Below, one piece after another: positions 10,020 to 19,131 of a stretch of DNA of 64,000 bases. Each line of letters opens with the position of its first letter. The stretch's first letter is position 1. The notes beneath the pieces were generated by a model. That model worked only from the letters and a program-made list of their open reading frames with translations, was not told the DNA's origin and did not search any database. The position numbers and the translations under genes are program-made. Origin of the DNA: Herminiimonas arsenitoxidans (lineage in GTDB: Bacteria > Pseudomonadota > Gammaproteobacteria > Burkholderiales > Burkholderiaceae_D); assembly GCF_900130075.1 (NCBI RefSeq), contig NZ_LT671418.1:2294001-2358000 (forward strand), written 5' to 3'.

Positions 10020-10218
10020 AACAACTGATTGAATAAATGAAATAGATGCAACAGAGAAACATGACTGCGCCGAGGCGCATCCATAGCATCCTGACATGTG
10101 ACTTCGTATTCTAAGGGAAGTGCCTGTTTCTGGCGCGGCGTGAAATTGCTTGGCTCAACTGCTTGGATGCGGAGGAAAAATCAACCCGGATACACGCGAT
10201 GGCATCCGGGCAAGTTTG

Positions 10219-10995
10219 TTACTGGCGAGTCGTGTTGGTATGAAACGGCGCCTCGTCATCCGACGACATGATGCCGTCCAATGCCGCTACGCGTTTTGCC
10301 AGCGATTCTGCGCTATCGACCAGACGCTCGGCCGCTTCCGCCACCAGCGCAATACTGCCAAAGGCAATCGCTTCGGCCACGCCCGCATGCAAGAGCGCCG
10401 TCACCGACAGGTAATCGAAGGTTTGGTAATGGCAAAACCAGAAGCGTCGCGACAAACCCTGAATCGAACGCAAGCTGCCGGTGAGGAATTCATTGCGCGC
10501 GCAATTCAGGCACAGTTCATTGAATTCCTTATCGCAACGGATGAACAACATCTTGTCGGCGGATAGTGCCGAGCGCCGGAAATTTTCCCCCAGCATGGCG
10601 AACTGACGACGTTGCTCCTGCGTTGCGCGACGCGCTGCATTTTGAAAAACCAGTCTATCTATTTCACGCCGTACTTCCAGCAGACGCAGTTGCGCGACCG
10701 GATTGATCTCGGTCACATAAATGCCGCGCTTGGGCTTCACCACCAGCAAATGTTCAAAGCAAAGCTTGCGCACTGCTTCGCGCACAGGCGTGCGACCGAA
10801 ACCGGCGATGTCGCTCAGGAAGGCTTCATTGACATCCGTGCCTGGTTGAATCTCCATCGTGACGATGGCTTCTTCTATACGACGGTAAGCACGTTCTGCC
10901 GAACTGGCAACCGAAGGACGTGGCGACGTTAAGGGCTGACGCTCAAGCTGGATGTCGGCGAGGCTGACAGGTTTGGGAGCAATACGATTAGACAT
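10219..10995 (-). CDS. GntR-family (FadR/FCD) regulator of the malonate operon
   Basis: A 258-residue regulator with an N-terminal winged helix (about residues 35-100; GRTPVREAVRKLCFEHLLVV is the recognition region) and a C-terminal all-helical FCD effector domain. It is the last gene of the tct-mdc operon, 45 bases after mdcH. By position and family it corresponds to MdcY/MatR-type regulators, which repress malonate genes until malonate or malonyl-CoA is present (established for those families, inferred here). It is clearly paralogous to the GntR at 27741-28487: both share EFNEL, ARNEF and GLSRRFW blocks. An AT-rich ATGTATATAT lies at its start. Confidence 0.87.
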   Translation of the reverse strand: MSNRIAPKPVSLADIQLERQPLTSPRPSVASSAERAYRRIEEAIVTMEIQPGTDVNEAFLSDIAGFGRTPVREAVRKLCFEHLLVVKPKRGIYVTEINPVAQLRLLEVRREIDRLVFQNAARRATQEQRRQFAMLGENFRRSALSADKMLFIRCDKEFNELCLNCARNEFLTGSLRSIQGLSRRFWFCHYQTFDYLSVTALLHAGVAEAIAFGSIALVAEAAERLVDSAESLAKRVAALDGIMSSDDEAPFHTNTTRQ

Positions 10996-11040
10996 GTATA
11001 TATTCTTTTCTTTTTTCTGATTCTTGTTGCACGGATTTTA

Positions 11041-11958
11041 TTACGTGGAAAGTCGTGTCTCTACCCATTTGACGATACCATCTAGGGTACGAAAATCTTC
11101 TACTGAACGCGCCTCAACGGGTGCAGCCATTTCATCAAACATGCGACTCAGCGCACGACCGGGGCCTAGCTCCAGCACTACGGTCACACCGCGTTCCACA
11201 GTCGCATTCATGCAATCCTGCCAGCGCACCGGCTCGGCAATTTGTGCCGACAAGGTAGACGCGATCGTGCTCGCGTCCGTCGGTATGCCATTTATACCGG
11301 CCAGTACCGGCGCCGCAAGTGGATGCAAAGTCATCGTCGTCAGCAATTGCCGGAAGGGCTGTACCGCCGCCTGCATGACCGAGGTATGCGACGGTATCGC
11401 CACATCCAGCGCCTTGCACCAATGACCAGCGGCTGTGATACCTACAACTGCGCGCTCGATATCGGCACGTACACCACCAAGTACGAAATGATCTTCACCA
11501 TTGATGATGGCAAGTTCCAGATCATATTGTTGGCATAGCATGCGCATCGCTGCGGCATCCAAACCTTTCACCGCCAGCATGCCTGCATCCTTAGGCGCAA
11601 CCTGATCCATCAAGAGCGCACGTTGTGGCACCAGCACCGCCATCTCTTGCACATTCCATGCACCGGCACATCCATAAGCAGCAAGTTCTCCGACGCTATA
11701 ACCGATAAATAATTCCGGCTGCGGCAAACTTTCTTGCAATGCGGTCCAGGTTGCAATCGCTGCGCCGCAGATTAGTAATTGCGCATTACGGTTATTAAAT
11801 AAATTTTCACCGCGTGCTGCAAGATCGACTACATCGATGCCCAGTGCATCGGAATAAGTTTTCAACCAATCGCGCGCAGCGGAAGACTGCAAGGCGAGAT
11901 CGAACATCTGCGGATGCTGTGCGCCTTGACCTGGGCATGCAATCGCCAATCCGCTCAT
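11041..11958 (-). CDS. mdcH: malonate decarboxylase epsilon subunit, malonyl-CoA:ACP transacylase MdcH
   Basis: MdcH loads malonyl from malonyl-CoA onto the decarboxylase acyl carrier protein to start the cycle. The 305-residue protein has the acyltransferase motif PGQGAQHPQMF at the N-terminus and the catalytic serine in IGYSVGELAAYG, with the partner histidine in AIPSHTSVMQ. It differs from FabD in length and in the context of an mdc operon. Its ATG overlaps the mdcB stop by four bases. Confidence 0.92.
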   Translation of the reverse strand: MSGLAIACPGQGAQHPQMFDLALQSSAARDWLKTYSDALGIDVVDLAARGENLFNNRNAQLLICGAAIATWTALQESLPQPELFIGYSVGELAAYGCAGAWNVQEMAVLVPQRALLMDQVAPKDAGMLAVKGLDAAAMRMLCQQYDLELAIINGEDHFVLGGVRADIERAVVGITAAGHWCKALDVAIPSHTSVMQAAVQPFRQLLTTMTLHPLAAPVLAGINGIPTDASTIASTLSAQIAEPVRWQDCMNATVERGVTVVLELGPGRALSRMFDEMAAPVEARSVEDFRTLDGIVKWVETRLST

Positions 11959-12824
11959 ACGGTCATACTCCGTTCGCTCAAGCCATCAATGAACAAGGTC
12001 GCCGCCAACATATCGGCAGTGCCGCCCGGACTCAAACGACGTGCAATGAATTGATGATGTATCTGCGCCGCACGCTGCTGCCAATCCAGCGTGTATACGC
12101 CACCGTCTGCAAGGAAGGAAAGCGCAGCAGTGCGCGCATAGTGCAAACCATGTGCACCACCTCTATGCAATAAATTCGTATCTTCCAACGAAGCCATGAT
12201 GGCGAAGAAAGCCTGGCAACGTGCAGCAGTATCGTTGCCACCTGCATTACGCACAGCCATGATAGCGGGCAAGCCAATTTTGAAAACGTGTGGAAATCCC
12301 GCAGCCGCTTCACCGCGTGCGCCACCGACAGCATATTGTCGGCACACGACACTGCCGTTGCTATTGCTGCCGTTCCTGCTATCTGCCGCCTTGATGTCAT
12401 CGGCCCAACTATCAATCAGCAATTGCGGCAGATCAACACGATGCTCACTCACATCGGCGTTGCCCAAGGTCGCGCACAACAAACCAAGATTGAAGATTGC
12501 ACCGCGATGCGTATTGATGCCTGCAGTTGCGCGCAACATTCTGGCTTCCGCTACCAGACCTAATTGCACCAACTCTGCGAAGTCAGCATCACGTGCACCG
12601 GCTTGATAAATTGCGCTGAAAAAATGGCGCAGCGAAAACAGACTCTTCACAAAAGATGCGGGCGTCATGTCATCGTGACTGCCGTTGTCTATCTTGCTGA
12701 CCAAACCCGGCTTGGGATACAGACACATCTCATCGTAGAGAGCGCGCACGGCAGCTTGTACGACTTGTTGCGTACGCAGTGTCGTGACTGTGGTCGATAT
12801 CAATGCCATGCCGGCTGCTTCCAT
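11955..12824 (-). CDS. mdcB: triphosphoribosyl-dephospho-CoA synthase MdcB
   Basis: MdcB builds the 2'-(5''-triphosphoribosyl)-3'-dephospho-CoA prosthetic group precursor from ATP and dephospho-CoA (CitG/MdcB family). The family signature PKPGLVSKIDNGSHDDM lies near residue 40, followed by the conserved GINTHRGAIFNLG and later the HYAR stretch. ATG 12824 has GGAG upstream; a second in-frame ATG at 12809 is also possible. Either start overlaps the end of mdcG by 10-25 bases. A much longer open frame upstream is the antisense-free overlap with mdcG and is not coding in this frame. Confidence 0.9.
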   Translation of the reverse strand: MEAAGMALISTTVTTLRTQQVVQAAVRALYDEMCLYPKPGLVSKIDNGSHDDMTPASFVKSLFSLRHFFSAIYQAGARDADFAELVQLGLVAEARMLRATAGINTHRGAIFNLGLLCATLGNADVSEHRVDLPQLLIDSWADDIKAADSRNGSNSNGSVVCRQYAVGGARGEAAAGFPHVFKIGLPAIMAVRNAGGNDTAARCQAFFAIMASLEDTNLLHRGGAHGLHYARTAALSFLADGGVYTLDWQQRAAQIHHQFIARRLSPGGTADMLAATLFIDGLSERSMTV

Positions 12825-13486
12825 ACGCACTCCATCGATGTGAGCGTGACGCCAGCCAAGGTTTTGACCAGCACCAATCGGGTATTCGCCAACAATTCTT
12901 TCCATGCGACGGCACGACCATCCGGAAAAATCATTTCGCCATCCAGTCGTACGTTGCCTTCTTTTTCCACCGCATCCAGCAAACGCAAAGCGGCACGCGC
13001 CTGTTCTTCCGAATCTGGAATTACCAATAAATCGATATCCGAATTGTCCGCCATGTATTGCGTACCGCTCGCGATTTGCCAGGCTAAAGAACCGTACACA
13101 CGCAACGTCAAACCTATACGTTCTGCATCGGACTGCAAATGCAATAACGTATCGTGCCAAAGTGGCGGCAAGTTGTTTTCAGATGACAGTGCTTCCGATA
13201 ACGATATCGCATCGTCGACATCGCGTATAACCGATGCCGGCACACAAAAGGAGAGTGAACGCGCCGCCTCTGTACGCGGCATACGCAAACCAAGTGGTAC
13301 AAGATCTGCACCATCATCAGGCTGCCTGCTACGCGCAACAAAGGGTAAACCACGTGCAGCATGTTGCTGTATCGCCTCACGCTGCGTCGCATTATTCAAA
13401 AATATACATTCAGCCGCATCTGGCCAATTAAGCCAGACGCGTGCGTGTCGCTTGAATGCGAATGAAGGCGATTGCAGCTTGATCAT
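12800..13486 (-). CDS. mdcG: phosphoribosyl-dephospho-CoA transferase MdcG
   Basis: MdcG attaches the dephospho-CoA-type prosthetic group to the serine of apo-MdcC. It is a nucleotidyltransferase-like protein of 228 residues. The two catalytic aspartates are visible in DNSDIDLLV at about residues 147-155, preceded by the conserved VYGSLAWQ segment that forms the nucleotide-binding GS motif. The gene sits between mdcE (5 bases) and mdcB (overlap), as expected for the maturation genes of the decarboxylase. Confidence 0.9.
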   Translation of the reverse strand: MIKLQSPSFAFKRHARVWLNWPDAAECIFLNNATQREAIQQHAARGLPFVARSRQPDDGADLVPLGLRMPRTEAARSLSFCVPASVIRDVDDAISLSEALSSENNLPPLWHDTLLHLQSDAERIGLTLRVYGSLAWQIASGTQYMADNSDIDLLVIPDSEEQARAALRLLDAVEKEGNVRLDGEMIFPDGRAVAWKELLANTRLVLVKTLAGVTLTSMECVWKQPAWH

Positions 13487-13491
13487 TTTTG

Positions 13492-14199
13492 TCAGGTTCT
13501 ATGCTCGCGCACCAGTTTTGCTATCTTTACTGCACCCGTGCGGCCGCCACGACTGGTACCTAATTCGCGACGATGATCGATAGTGTTTTTCTTTGCCAAT
13601 GCTGTTTTCAAACAGACGTCCAGCGGACCTTCCCAAATCGCTTCGACCGCACCCAGTGCAACGAAGTTATGCGCACCCGGTCCGAGTATCGGTGAGGTAC
13701 GGCAGAGCGCTTCCAATTCTTCCAGCGGTAATTTGGTAATACGCGACATCGCCGGCAAAGCCATCACGCGGATCTGCGCACCGGGCACGGCATAGGTCTC
13801 GTCTGCCATCATGCCGAACGACAGGAAACCGCCGCTGACTGCTTCGCTATACACCACGCTCAACAGTTGATGCCCACGTGTACGCGCCACTGCAAAGCAT
13901 TTCGCCAGATGCGCGAGGAAAGGGCTGTTGCCCAATAATTCATCACGACGGGAAAGCTGCTGCCCCTGCGTATCAACCAGCATCAGAATAGGCGCGCCAG
14001 GCTGCTGGTTCATGATGTCTATCACCACATCCGATAACTGCAAGGCGATGTCCACACCGATGGCGGCGTGACCGGAAGTACCGATCACGGCTATCGTCGC
14101 GTCGCCTATCCGTCCTTGTCCACTCAGCACTGCACCGTTGGCGCTGACTGTATGTCCGTCCGGAAAAAGCTGATCACATAATTCTTTCCACTCAAGCAT
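13492..14199 (-). CDS. mdcE: malonate decarboxylase gamma subunit MdcE
   Basis: MdcE and MdcD together form the carboxyltransferase-like malonyl-S-ACP decarboxylase. The 235-residue protein belongs to the crotonase superfamily: the oxyanion-hole segment is in ATIAVIGTSGHAAIGV, and YSEAVSGGFLSFGMMAD is near residue 120. ATG 14199 is chosen because GGAGAGAAG precedes it. It overlaps the mdcD stop by eight bases. A further upstream ATG would overlap by 32 bases. Confidence 0.92.
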   Translation of the reverse strand: MLEWKELCDQLFPDGHTVSANGAVLSGQGRIGDATIAVIGTSGHAAIGVDIALQLSDVVIDIMNQQPGAPILMLVDTQGQQLSRRDELLGNSPFLAHLAKCFAVARTRGHQLLSVVYSEAVSGGFLSFGMMADETYAVPGAQIRVMALPAMSRITKLPLEELEALCRTSPILGPGAHNFVALGAVEAIWEGPLDVCLKTALAKKNTIDHRRELGTSRGGRTGAVKIAKLVREHRT

Positions 14200-15091
14200 G
14201 TTCTTCTCTCCTGACGTGCGCACTCATCTCAAGAAATTCCGGTATCTCTGCCAATGGCACATTCTTAGGTTCGGCGACACCCAATGCCTGCCAGATCTGT
14301 GTCGCATCGGCGCAAGCAGAAAAACGTTGCATACGTGATTGCAGTGCCTGATGTTCTTGCGTGATGGTTTCCAGCGTCAGCGGTTTTGACGCGCCCAGCA
14401 AACTGACTGCAGCATCGCGGAATGCAGCGACATCGTCCGGCACGATCATGTCGGCATCACCCATCAGATAGCGATGCTTGCCACCCATGGTGCGCCAGAC
14501 CAAAGCGCGATCACGTGCATCGAACTCTTCTACACCTTTGGCTGCTTCTATCACTTCGGGGCCAGACACCGACAAGCGGCCTTCTTCCGAAATAATCATG
14601 TGATCGCAACATTTGGCGACGATGCCTATGCCGCCGTAACAACCGTTGGAACCGCCAATCAAGACAATCACGGGTATGCCTGCATGACGCACGTCAAACA
14701 CCGCGCGTTGAATTTCTGAAATCGCGATCAAGCCTGCATTGGCTTCATGCAGGCGCACGCCGCCGGTATCGAGCAAGAGCAACACGGCAGCAGGACGCTG
14801 TACCAGCGCACGCTCCAGCAAGCCGGTCATCTTGGCACCATGGATTTCTCCAACCGAACCGCCCATAAAGGCAGGCTCTTGCGCCGCGATCAAAACCTTG
14901 GCACCACTCAATAATCCTTCACCAATCACGATGCCATCATCGAATGCAACCGGTTGCCCAAGCACAGGAAGATGCGGACTGAAATGACGTTCCGACGGCG
15001 GCAGAATTTCACGGAAGCTGCCGGCATCGAGCAGATCGGCGACACGTCTGCGTGCCGTCCGCTCAAGATAACTTTTATGCTGTTCGCTCAT
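14192..15091 (-). CDS. mdcD: malonate decarboxylase beta subunit MdcD
   Basis: MdcD is the partner of MdcE in decarboxylating malonyl bound to the acyl carrier protein, giving acetyl-S-ACP and CO2. The 299-residue protein resembles acetyl-CoA carboxylase carboxyltransferase subunits: GGSVGEIHGAKMTGLLERAL, LDTGGVRLHEANAGL and the glycine-rich IVLIGGSNGCYGGIGIVAK are visible. It overlaps mdcC by four bases and mdcE by eight. Confidence 0.93.
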   Translation of the reverse strand: MSEQHKSYLERTARRRVADLLDAGSFREILPPSERHFSPHLPVLGQPVAFDDGIVIGEGLLSGAKVLIAAQEPAFMGGSVGEIHGAKMTGLLERALVQRPAAVLLLLDTGGVRLHEANAGLIAISEIQRAVFDVRHAGIPVIVLIGGSNGCYGGIGIVAKCCDHMIISEEGRLSVSGPEVIEAAKGVEEFDARDRALVWRTMGGKHRYLMGDADMIVPDDVAAFRDAAVSLLGASKPLTLETITQEHQALQSRMQRFSACADATQIWQALGVAEPKNVPLAEIPEFLEMSAHVRREEHA

Positions 15092-15402
15092 TGTGTACTC
15101 CTGAATTCTTCCACCGCTTGCATCAGGCGCAAGCTCACAACCGCAGGCGTGGCACCCGCATCGTTGATGGTGATGACCAGATTGGCGAGGCGATAACGTT
15201 CAGCGCAAGTGCGTGTAACCGCACGCCAGGTTTCATCGAAACCGTGCACCGAGGTTTCAATCACGAACTTCACCTTGTCGTTCAACTCCGCTGGTTCGAA
15301 CAGCACTTCCAGATTGCCGGAACCAACTACGCCGACCAGACCGCTGCCTATGCTGTGATCCGGGTTGGCACAAGGACCGATTTCAAATTCAAGTGTTTGC
15401 AT
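15088..15402 (-). CDS. mdcC: malonate decarboxylase acyl carrier protein, delta subunit MdcC
   Basis: A 104-residue acyl carrier protein that carries acetyl or malonyl on a phosphoribosyl-dephospho-CoA arm attached to serine. The likely attachment site is Ser28 in VGVVGSGNLEVL, by analogy to the studied Klebsiella-type protein. It lies between mdcA (six bases) and mdcD (four-base overlap). Size and position fit the family exactly. Confidence 0.92.
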   Translation of the reverse strand: MQTLEFEIGPCANPDHSIGSGLVGVVGSGNLEVLFEPAELNDKVKFVIETSVHGFDETWRAVTRTCAERYRLANLVITINDAGATPAVVSLRLMQAVEEFRSTQ

Positions 15403-15408
15403 GGATGC

Positions 15409-17067
15409 CTACCAATTTCTGAATCTGTTAGGGGGTTGATAGAGATTGCCTGACCATCTGACCAAATCCTTCATGGACTTCGCGGCCAGCAGATCACGTG
15501 TCGCCAGCGAGACATCGACACCTATATCTTCCGGACGCTGAATCACACCGCGATCGCGCAAGTTATCGACTACACGTTGATCGCGCTTCATACCGACTTC
15601 GGTAAAGCCAGCGACACCGCGCACCGCTTGCTCGCGCTCTTGCGGATTGCTGCATTTATGCAAATGCGCGATGCCTTCTTCGGTCACGATCTGCGTGACG
15701 TCATCGCCATAAATCATGACTGGTGGCAGATCGAGCGAGAGGTCTTCCATCAACTGCCATGCATCCAGCTTTTCGGTAAAAGTAGGACTCATTTTTTCGC
15801 GGAAAGATTCGACCATCTGCACTACCAGCTTGCGGCCGCGCGGCATGGTGGCGCCTGTGGCTGCCGCCGATTCCTGGCCGGCCTTCAACCACGGATAACT
15901 GACGTGACGACGTGCACGTGACTCGGAACCGAAGTTGGGTGCGCCGCCAAAACCAGTGATGCGATTGAGCGTAGCGGTTGAGCTATTGCCTTGCGTATCA
16001 ACCTGCAAAGTCGAGCCGATGAAGAGGTCAGCGTAGTGACCTGCGATCTGACAGAACACGCGATTCGAACGCATGCTGCCGTCCGGCCCGTTGAAGAACA
16101 CATCGGGACGTGCTCGCACGTACTCTTCCATACCAAGTTCTGAGCCGGCGCAATGTATGCCTTTGACGAAACCGGATTCAATCGCCGGAATCAGTGTCGG
16201 ACAAGGATTGACCGTCATGTAATTGCAGATCTTGCCGCGCAAACCGAGTGACTCGGCATACGTCGGCAGGATCAATTCAATCGCAGCCGTATCGAAGCCA
16301 ATGCCGTGATTCAAGCGCGTAACGCCATACGGTGCATACAAACCCTTGATGACCATCATCGCCATCAGAATTTGTGTCTCGGTAATCTGTGCCGGATCGC
16401 GGGTAAAGATCGGTTCTATGTAATGCGGCTTGGGTGCCTGCACCACATACGAGACCCAATCACCAGGCACATCGACACGCGGTACGGTATCAACGATTTC
16501 ATTGACTTGCGCGATGATGATGCCGTTCTTGAATGCTGTGCCTTCGGCGACAGCCGGCGTGTCTTCGGTATTCGGCCCGGTGTACAAATTGCCATTGGCA
16601 TCTGCACTTTGTGCGGCTATCAGCGAGACGCGCGGTGTCAGGTCCATGAAGTAGCGACCGTACAGTTCTAGATAGGTGTGGATCGCACCGACATTGATTT
16701 TTCCAGCTTTGATCAGGCGCGCCAGCCGCACGCCTTGTTCACCGGAGTAACAAAAATCAAGGCGCGATGCGACTCCACGTTCGAACACATCCAGATGCGA
16801 GGCCAAAGCCAGATTCGATTGAATGATGTGCAGATCGTGCACAAGATTTGCATCGAGTTTGGATAAAGCCAGTGCCAGAAAATCGGCATGCTTCTGGTTG
16901 TTGCCTTCGACGCACACGCGGTCACCAGATTCTATGACCGAGTGCAGCAATGCAGCGATATTCTCTGCCGCGACTACTTTGCCGTTGGCGTGCGGCGCAC
17001 CACGTTTAAGGCGCGCCGCTGTGTTACGTGCCAGCGTATCCCACTGAAAGTCCGGGGACATTTTCAT
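15409..17067 (-). CDS. mdcA: malonate decarboxylase alpha subunit, acetyl-S-ACP:malonate ACP transferase MdcA
   Basis: MdcA exchanges the acetyl group on the carrier protein for malonate, releasing acetate, and is related to CoA transferases. The 552-residue length is normal. Family segments include DRVCVEGNNQKHADFLA near residue 50, YSGEQGVRLARLIKAG near residue 107, and LNHGIGFDTAAIELILPTYAE in the middle. The ATG overlaps the tctA stop by four bases, which ties the transporter and enzyme genes into one operon. Confidence 0.95.
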   Translation of the reverse strand: MKMSPDFQWDTLARNTAARLKRGAPHANGKVVAAENIAALLHSVIESGDRVCVEGNNQKHADFLALALSKLDANLVHDLHIIQSNLALASHLDVFERGVASRLDFCYSGEQGVRLARLIKAGKINVGAIHTYLELYGRYFMDLTPRVSLIAAQSADANGNLYTGPNTEDTPAVAEGTAFKNGIIIAQVNEIVDTVPRVDVPGDWVSYVVQAPKPHYIEPIFTRDPAQITETQILMAMMVIKGLYAPYGVTRLNHGIGFDTAAIELILPTYAESLGLRGKICNYMTVNPCPTLIPAIESGFVKGIHCAGSELGMEEYVRARPDVFFNGPDGSMRSNRVFCQIAGHYADLFIGSTLQVDTQGNSSTATLNRITGFGGAPNFGSESRARRHVSYPWLKAGQESAAATGATMPRGRKLVVQMVESFREKMSPTFTEKLDAWQLMEDLSLDLPPVMIYGDDVTQIVTEEGIAHLHKCSNPQEREQAVRGVAGFTEVGMKRDQRVVDNLRDRGVIQRPEDIGVDVSLATRDLLAAKSMKDLVRWSGNLYQPPNRFRNW

Positions 17068-18572
17068 GCTACGACCTCCACTACTTTAGTGCGCTTGCCC
17101 AGCAAGCTGGAAATCAATGGCCATACCAAGGTAATCAATGCCAGCGTAGTGATCGTGCCGACCAGATAGTTGGACCAGAAGATGCTCATGCCACCATGCG
17201 ACAACAACATGGTTTGGCGGAAGGCGTCTTCTGCCTTGTCGCCCAACACCATCGCCAACACCAAAGGTGCCAATGGATAGTCCAGCTTCTTCAACACATA
17301 ACCAACTGCGCCGAACAAGACCATCAACCACACATCGAACATCGCGCCATGCACGGTATAAGCACCGATCGCACACAACAAAATGATGATGGGAGCAACG
17401 ATGGTGAAAGGCACACGTAGAATCGCAGCGAAGAAAGGCACGGTACTCAAGACCACGATCAAGCCGACCACGTTACCGAGATACATACTGGCGATCAAAC
17501 CCCAGACAAAATCCTTCTGCTCGACGAACAGCATCGGCCCCGGTTGTAAACCCCACACCATCAAGCCACCCAATAACACTGCTGCTGTTGCCGAACCCGG
17601 AATACCGAGTGCGAGCATAGGCAGCAACGCTGTCGTGCCGGATGCATGTGCTGCGGTTTCCGGTGCTAATACGCCTTCCAGGCTGCCCTTGCCGAACTGA
17701 TCTTTCTCTTTTGAGAAACGTTGTGCGATGCCGTAACCCATGAAGGATGCCGCCGTCGCACCGCCTGGCGTGACACCCATCCATGCACCGACCAGAAAGC
17801 TGCGAACCAGCGATGCCCAGTAACGCGGCAACTGACGCCATGTCTGCAAGACGACCTTGAGATTAATACCAGCCTGCTTGCCGCGGAAGGCCAAACCTTC
17901 TTCCATCGTCAACAGAATTTCACCTATGCCGAACAAACCGATCACGACAATCAGGAAGTCGACACCACGCAACAGCTCATCAAAACCAAACGTCATACGC
18001 AGGCCGCCAGTGATGGTATCCATACCGATGGTGGCAAGACCGAAACCCAGCATCATCACGAGTATGGTTTTGAATGGCGAACCGCCACCCATGCCAACAA
18101 AGCTGCAAAAAGTCAGCAGATAAACTGCGAAGAATTCCGGTGGACCAAACTTCAACGCGAACGAAGCAACCAGCGGTGCGAGGAAGGTGATCAAGACCAC
18201 CGAGAAAAACGCACCGATGAACGAACCGCTAAAAGCTGCAGTCAATGCTTCGCCGGCTTTGCCTTTCTGCGCCATCGGATAACCGTCGAAGGTCGTTGCC
18301 ACCGACCACGGCTCGCCCGGAATGTTGAACAAAATCGAAGTAATCGCACCACCGAACAAAGCGCCCCAATACAGGCACGACAACAAAATGATGCCGGCCG
18401 TCGGCTCCATCGAAAACGTCAGCGGCAATAGAATCGCCACGCCATTTGGCCCGCCCAATCCCGGCAATACGCCGATCAGGATGCCCAGCGTGACGCCTAT
18501 GAACATCATCAAAATATGCTGTCCCGTGAGGGCGACAGAAAACCCGTGCATCAAATAACCCAACTCTTCCAT
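17064..18572 (-). CDS. tctA: tripartite tricarboxylate transporter large permease TctA
   Basis: A 502-residue integral membrane protein with about 11-12 helices and the two TctA repeats. The first has GVLPGLGGPNGVAILLPL and the second GVTPGGATAASFMGYGIAQR, both typical of the family. With TctB and the periplasmic TctC it forms a sodium- or proton-coupled carboxylate importer. Its position, overlapping mdcA by four bases, makes malonate the likely substrate; this is an inference from operon context. AAGGAGA precedes the start. Confidence 0.92.
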   Translation of the reverse strand: MEELGYLMHGFSVALTGQHILMMFIGVTLGILIGVLPGLGGPNGVAILLPLTFSMEPTAGIILLSCLYWGALFGGAITSILFNIPGEPWSVATTFDGYPMAQKGKAGEALTAAFSGSFIGAFFSVVLITFLAPLVASFALKFGPPEFFAVYLLTFCSFVGMGGGSPFKTILVMMLGFGLATIGMDTITGGLRMTFGFDELLRGVDFLIVVIGLFGIGEILLTMEEGLAFRGKQAGINLKVVLQTWRQLPRYWASLVRSFLVGAWMGVTPGGATAASFMGYGIAQRFSKEKDQFGKGSLEGVLAPETAAHASGTTALLPMLALGIPGSATAAVLLGGLMVWGLQPGPMLFVEQKDFVWGLIASMYLGNVVGLIVVLSTVPFFAAILRVPFTIVAPIIILLCAIGAYTVHGAMFDVWLMVLFGAVGYVLKKLDYPLAPLVLAMVLGDKAEDAFRQTMLLSHGGMSIFWSNYLVGTITTLALITLVWPLISSLLGKRTKVVEVVA

Positions 18573-18609
18573 GAATGTCTCCTTCTATGGATATCTTTAT
18601 TAGCGGTAT

Positions 18610-19116
18610 TCAGTACCCGAATGCCGCTTCAAGTGGGCCCTTGATCAACGGAACCATGAATTGAATTTCGAACAACCAGAACACGACTGCTGCGACTGCC
18701 AAACTGACGCTTGCCGATTTCAGCCAACTGTATTTACCCAACACGCGCATGAAGCCACCGATCAACAAAATCGCTGCGATATACATGCCGAGAAATTGCG
18801 CCACGATGACGAAGCCGATGATAGGCACCAGTACTTGCAGTACCGGCTTGATCTGTTCACGCGTGACGAAAGATGAATTGCTGAGCGCCTTGTTGCGTGT
18901 GCTGTTGTACATAACGAACAAGGCTGCAATACACATGATCACGCCGATGCGGAAGGGGAAATAACCGGACTTGGGTCCGGTAGTTCCCCAGCCTGCGCCG
19001 CGGTGATAGCTATCCCACATCAGCACACCACCGGCGATGAAAAATGCCAGCGCACAGGCGAGTTCCGCCACACCGTGTTTGATAAGAACACGGCCCTCTT
19101 TTTCATTGCTATCCAT
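18610..19116 (-). CDS. tctB: tripartite tricarboxylate transporter small subunit TctB
   Basis: A 168-residue membrane protein with four or five helices (about residues 14-34, 48-66, 88-108, 110-128 and 135-160). The GYFPFRIGVIMC segment after the first periplasmic loop is typical of TctB. It lies 37 bases before tctA and 15 after tctC. TctB is the small accessory permease subunit of the tripartite importer. Confidence 0.9.
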   Translation of the reverse strand: MDSNEKEGRVLIKHGVAELACALAFFIAGGVLMWDSYHRGAGWGTTGPKSGYFPFRIGVIMCIAALFVMYNSTRNKALSNSSFVTREQIKPVLQVLVPIIGFVIVAQFLGMYIAAILLIGGFMRVLGKYSWLKSASVSLAVAAVVFWLFEIQFMVPLIKGPLEAAFGY

Positions 19117-19131
19117 TTGTAGACGCTCCGT

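Noticed and set aside
12825..13160. N-terminal extension of the mdcB reading frame
   Set aside because: The extension runs through mdcG in another frame and has no family homology. The recognised MdcB region starts at 12824 or 12809.
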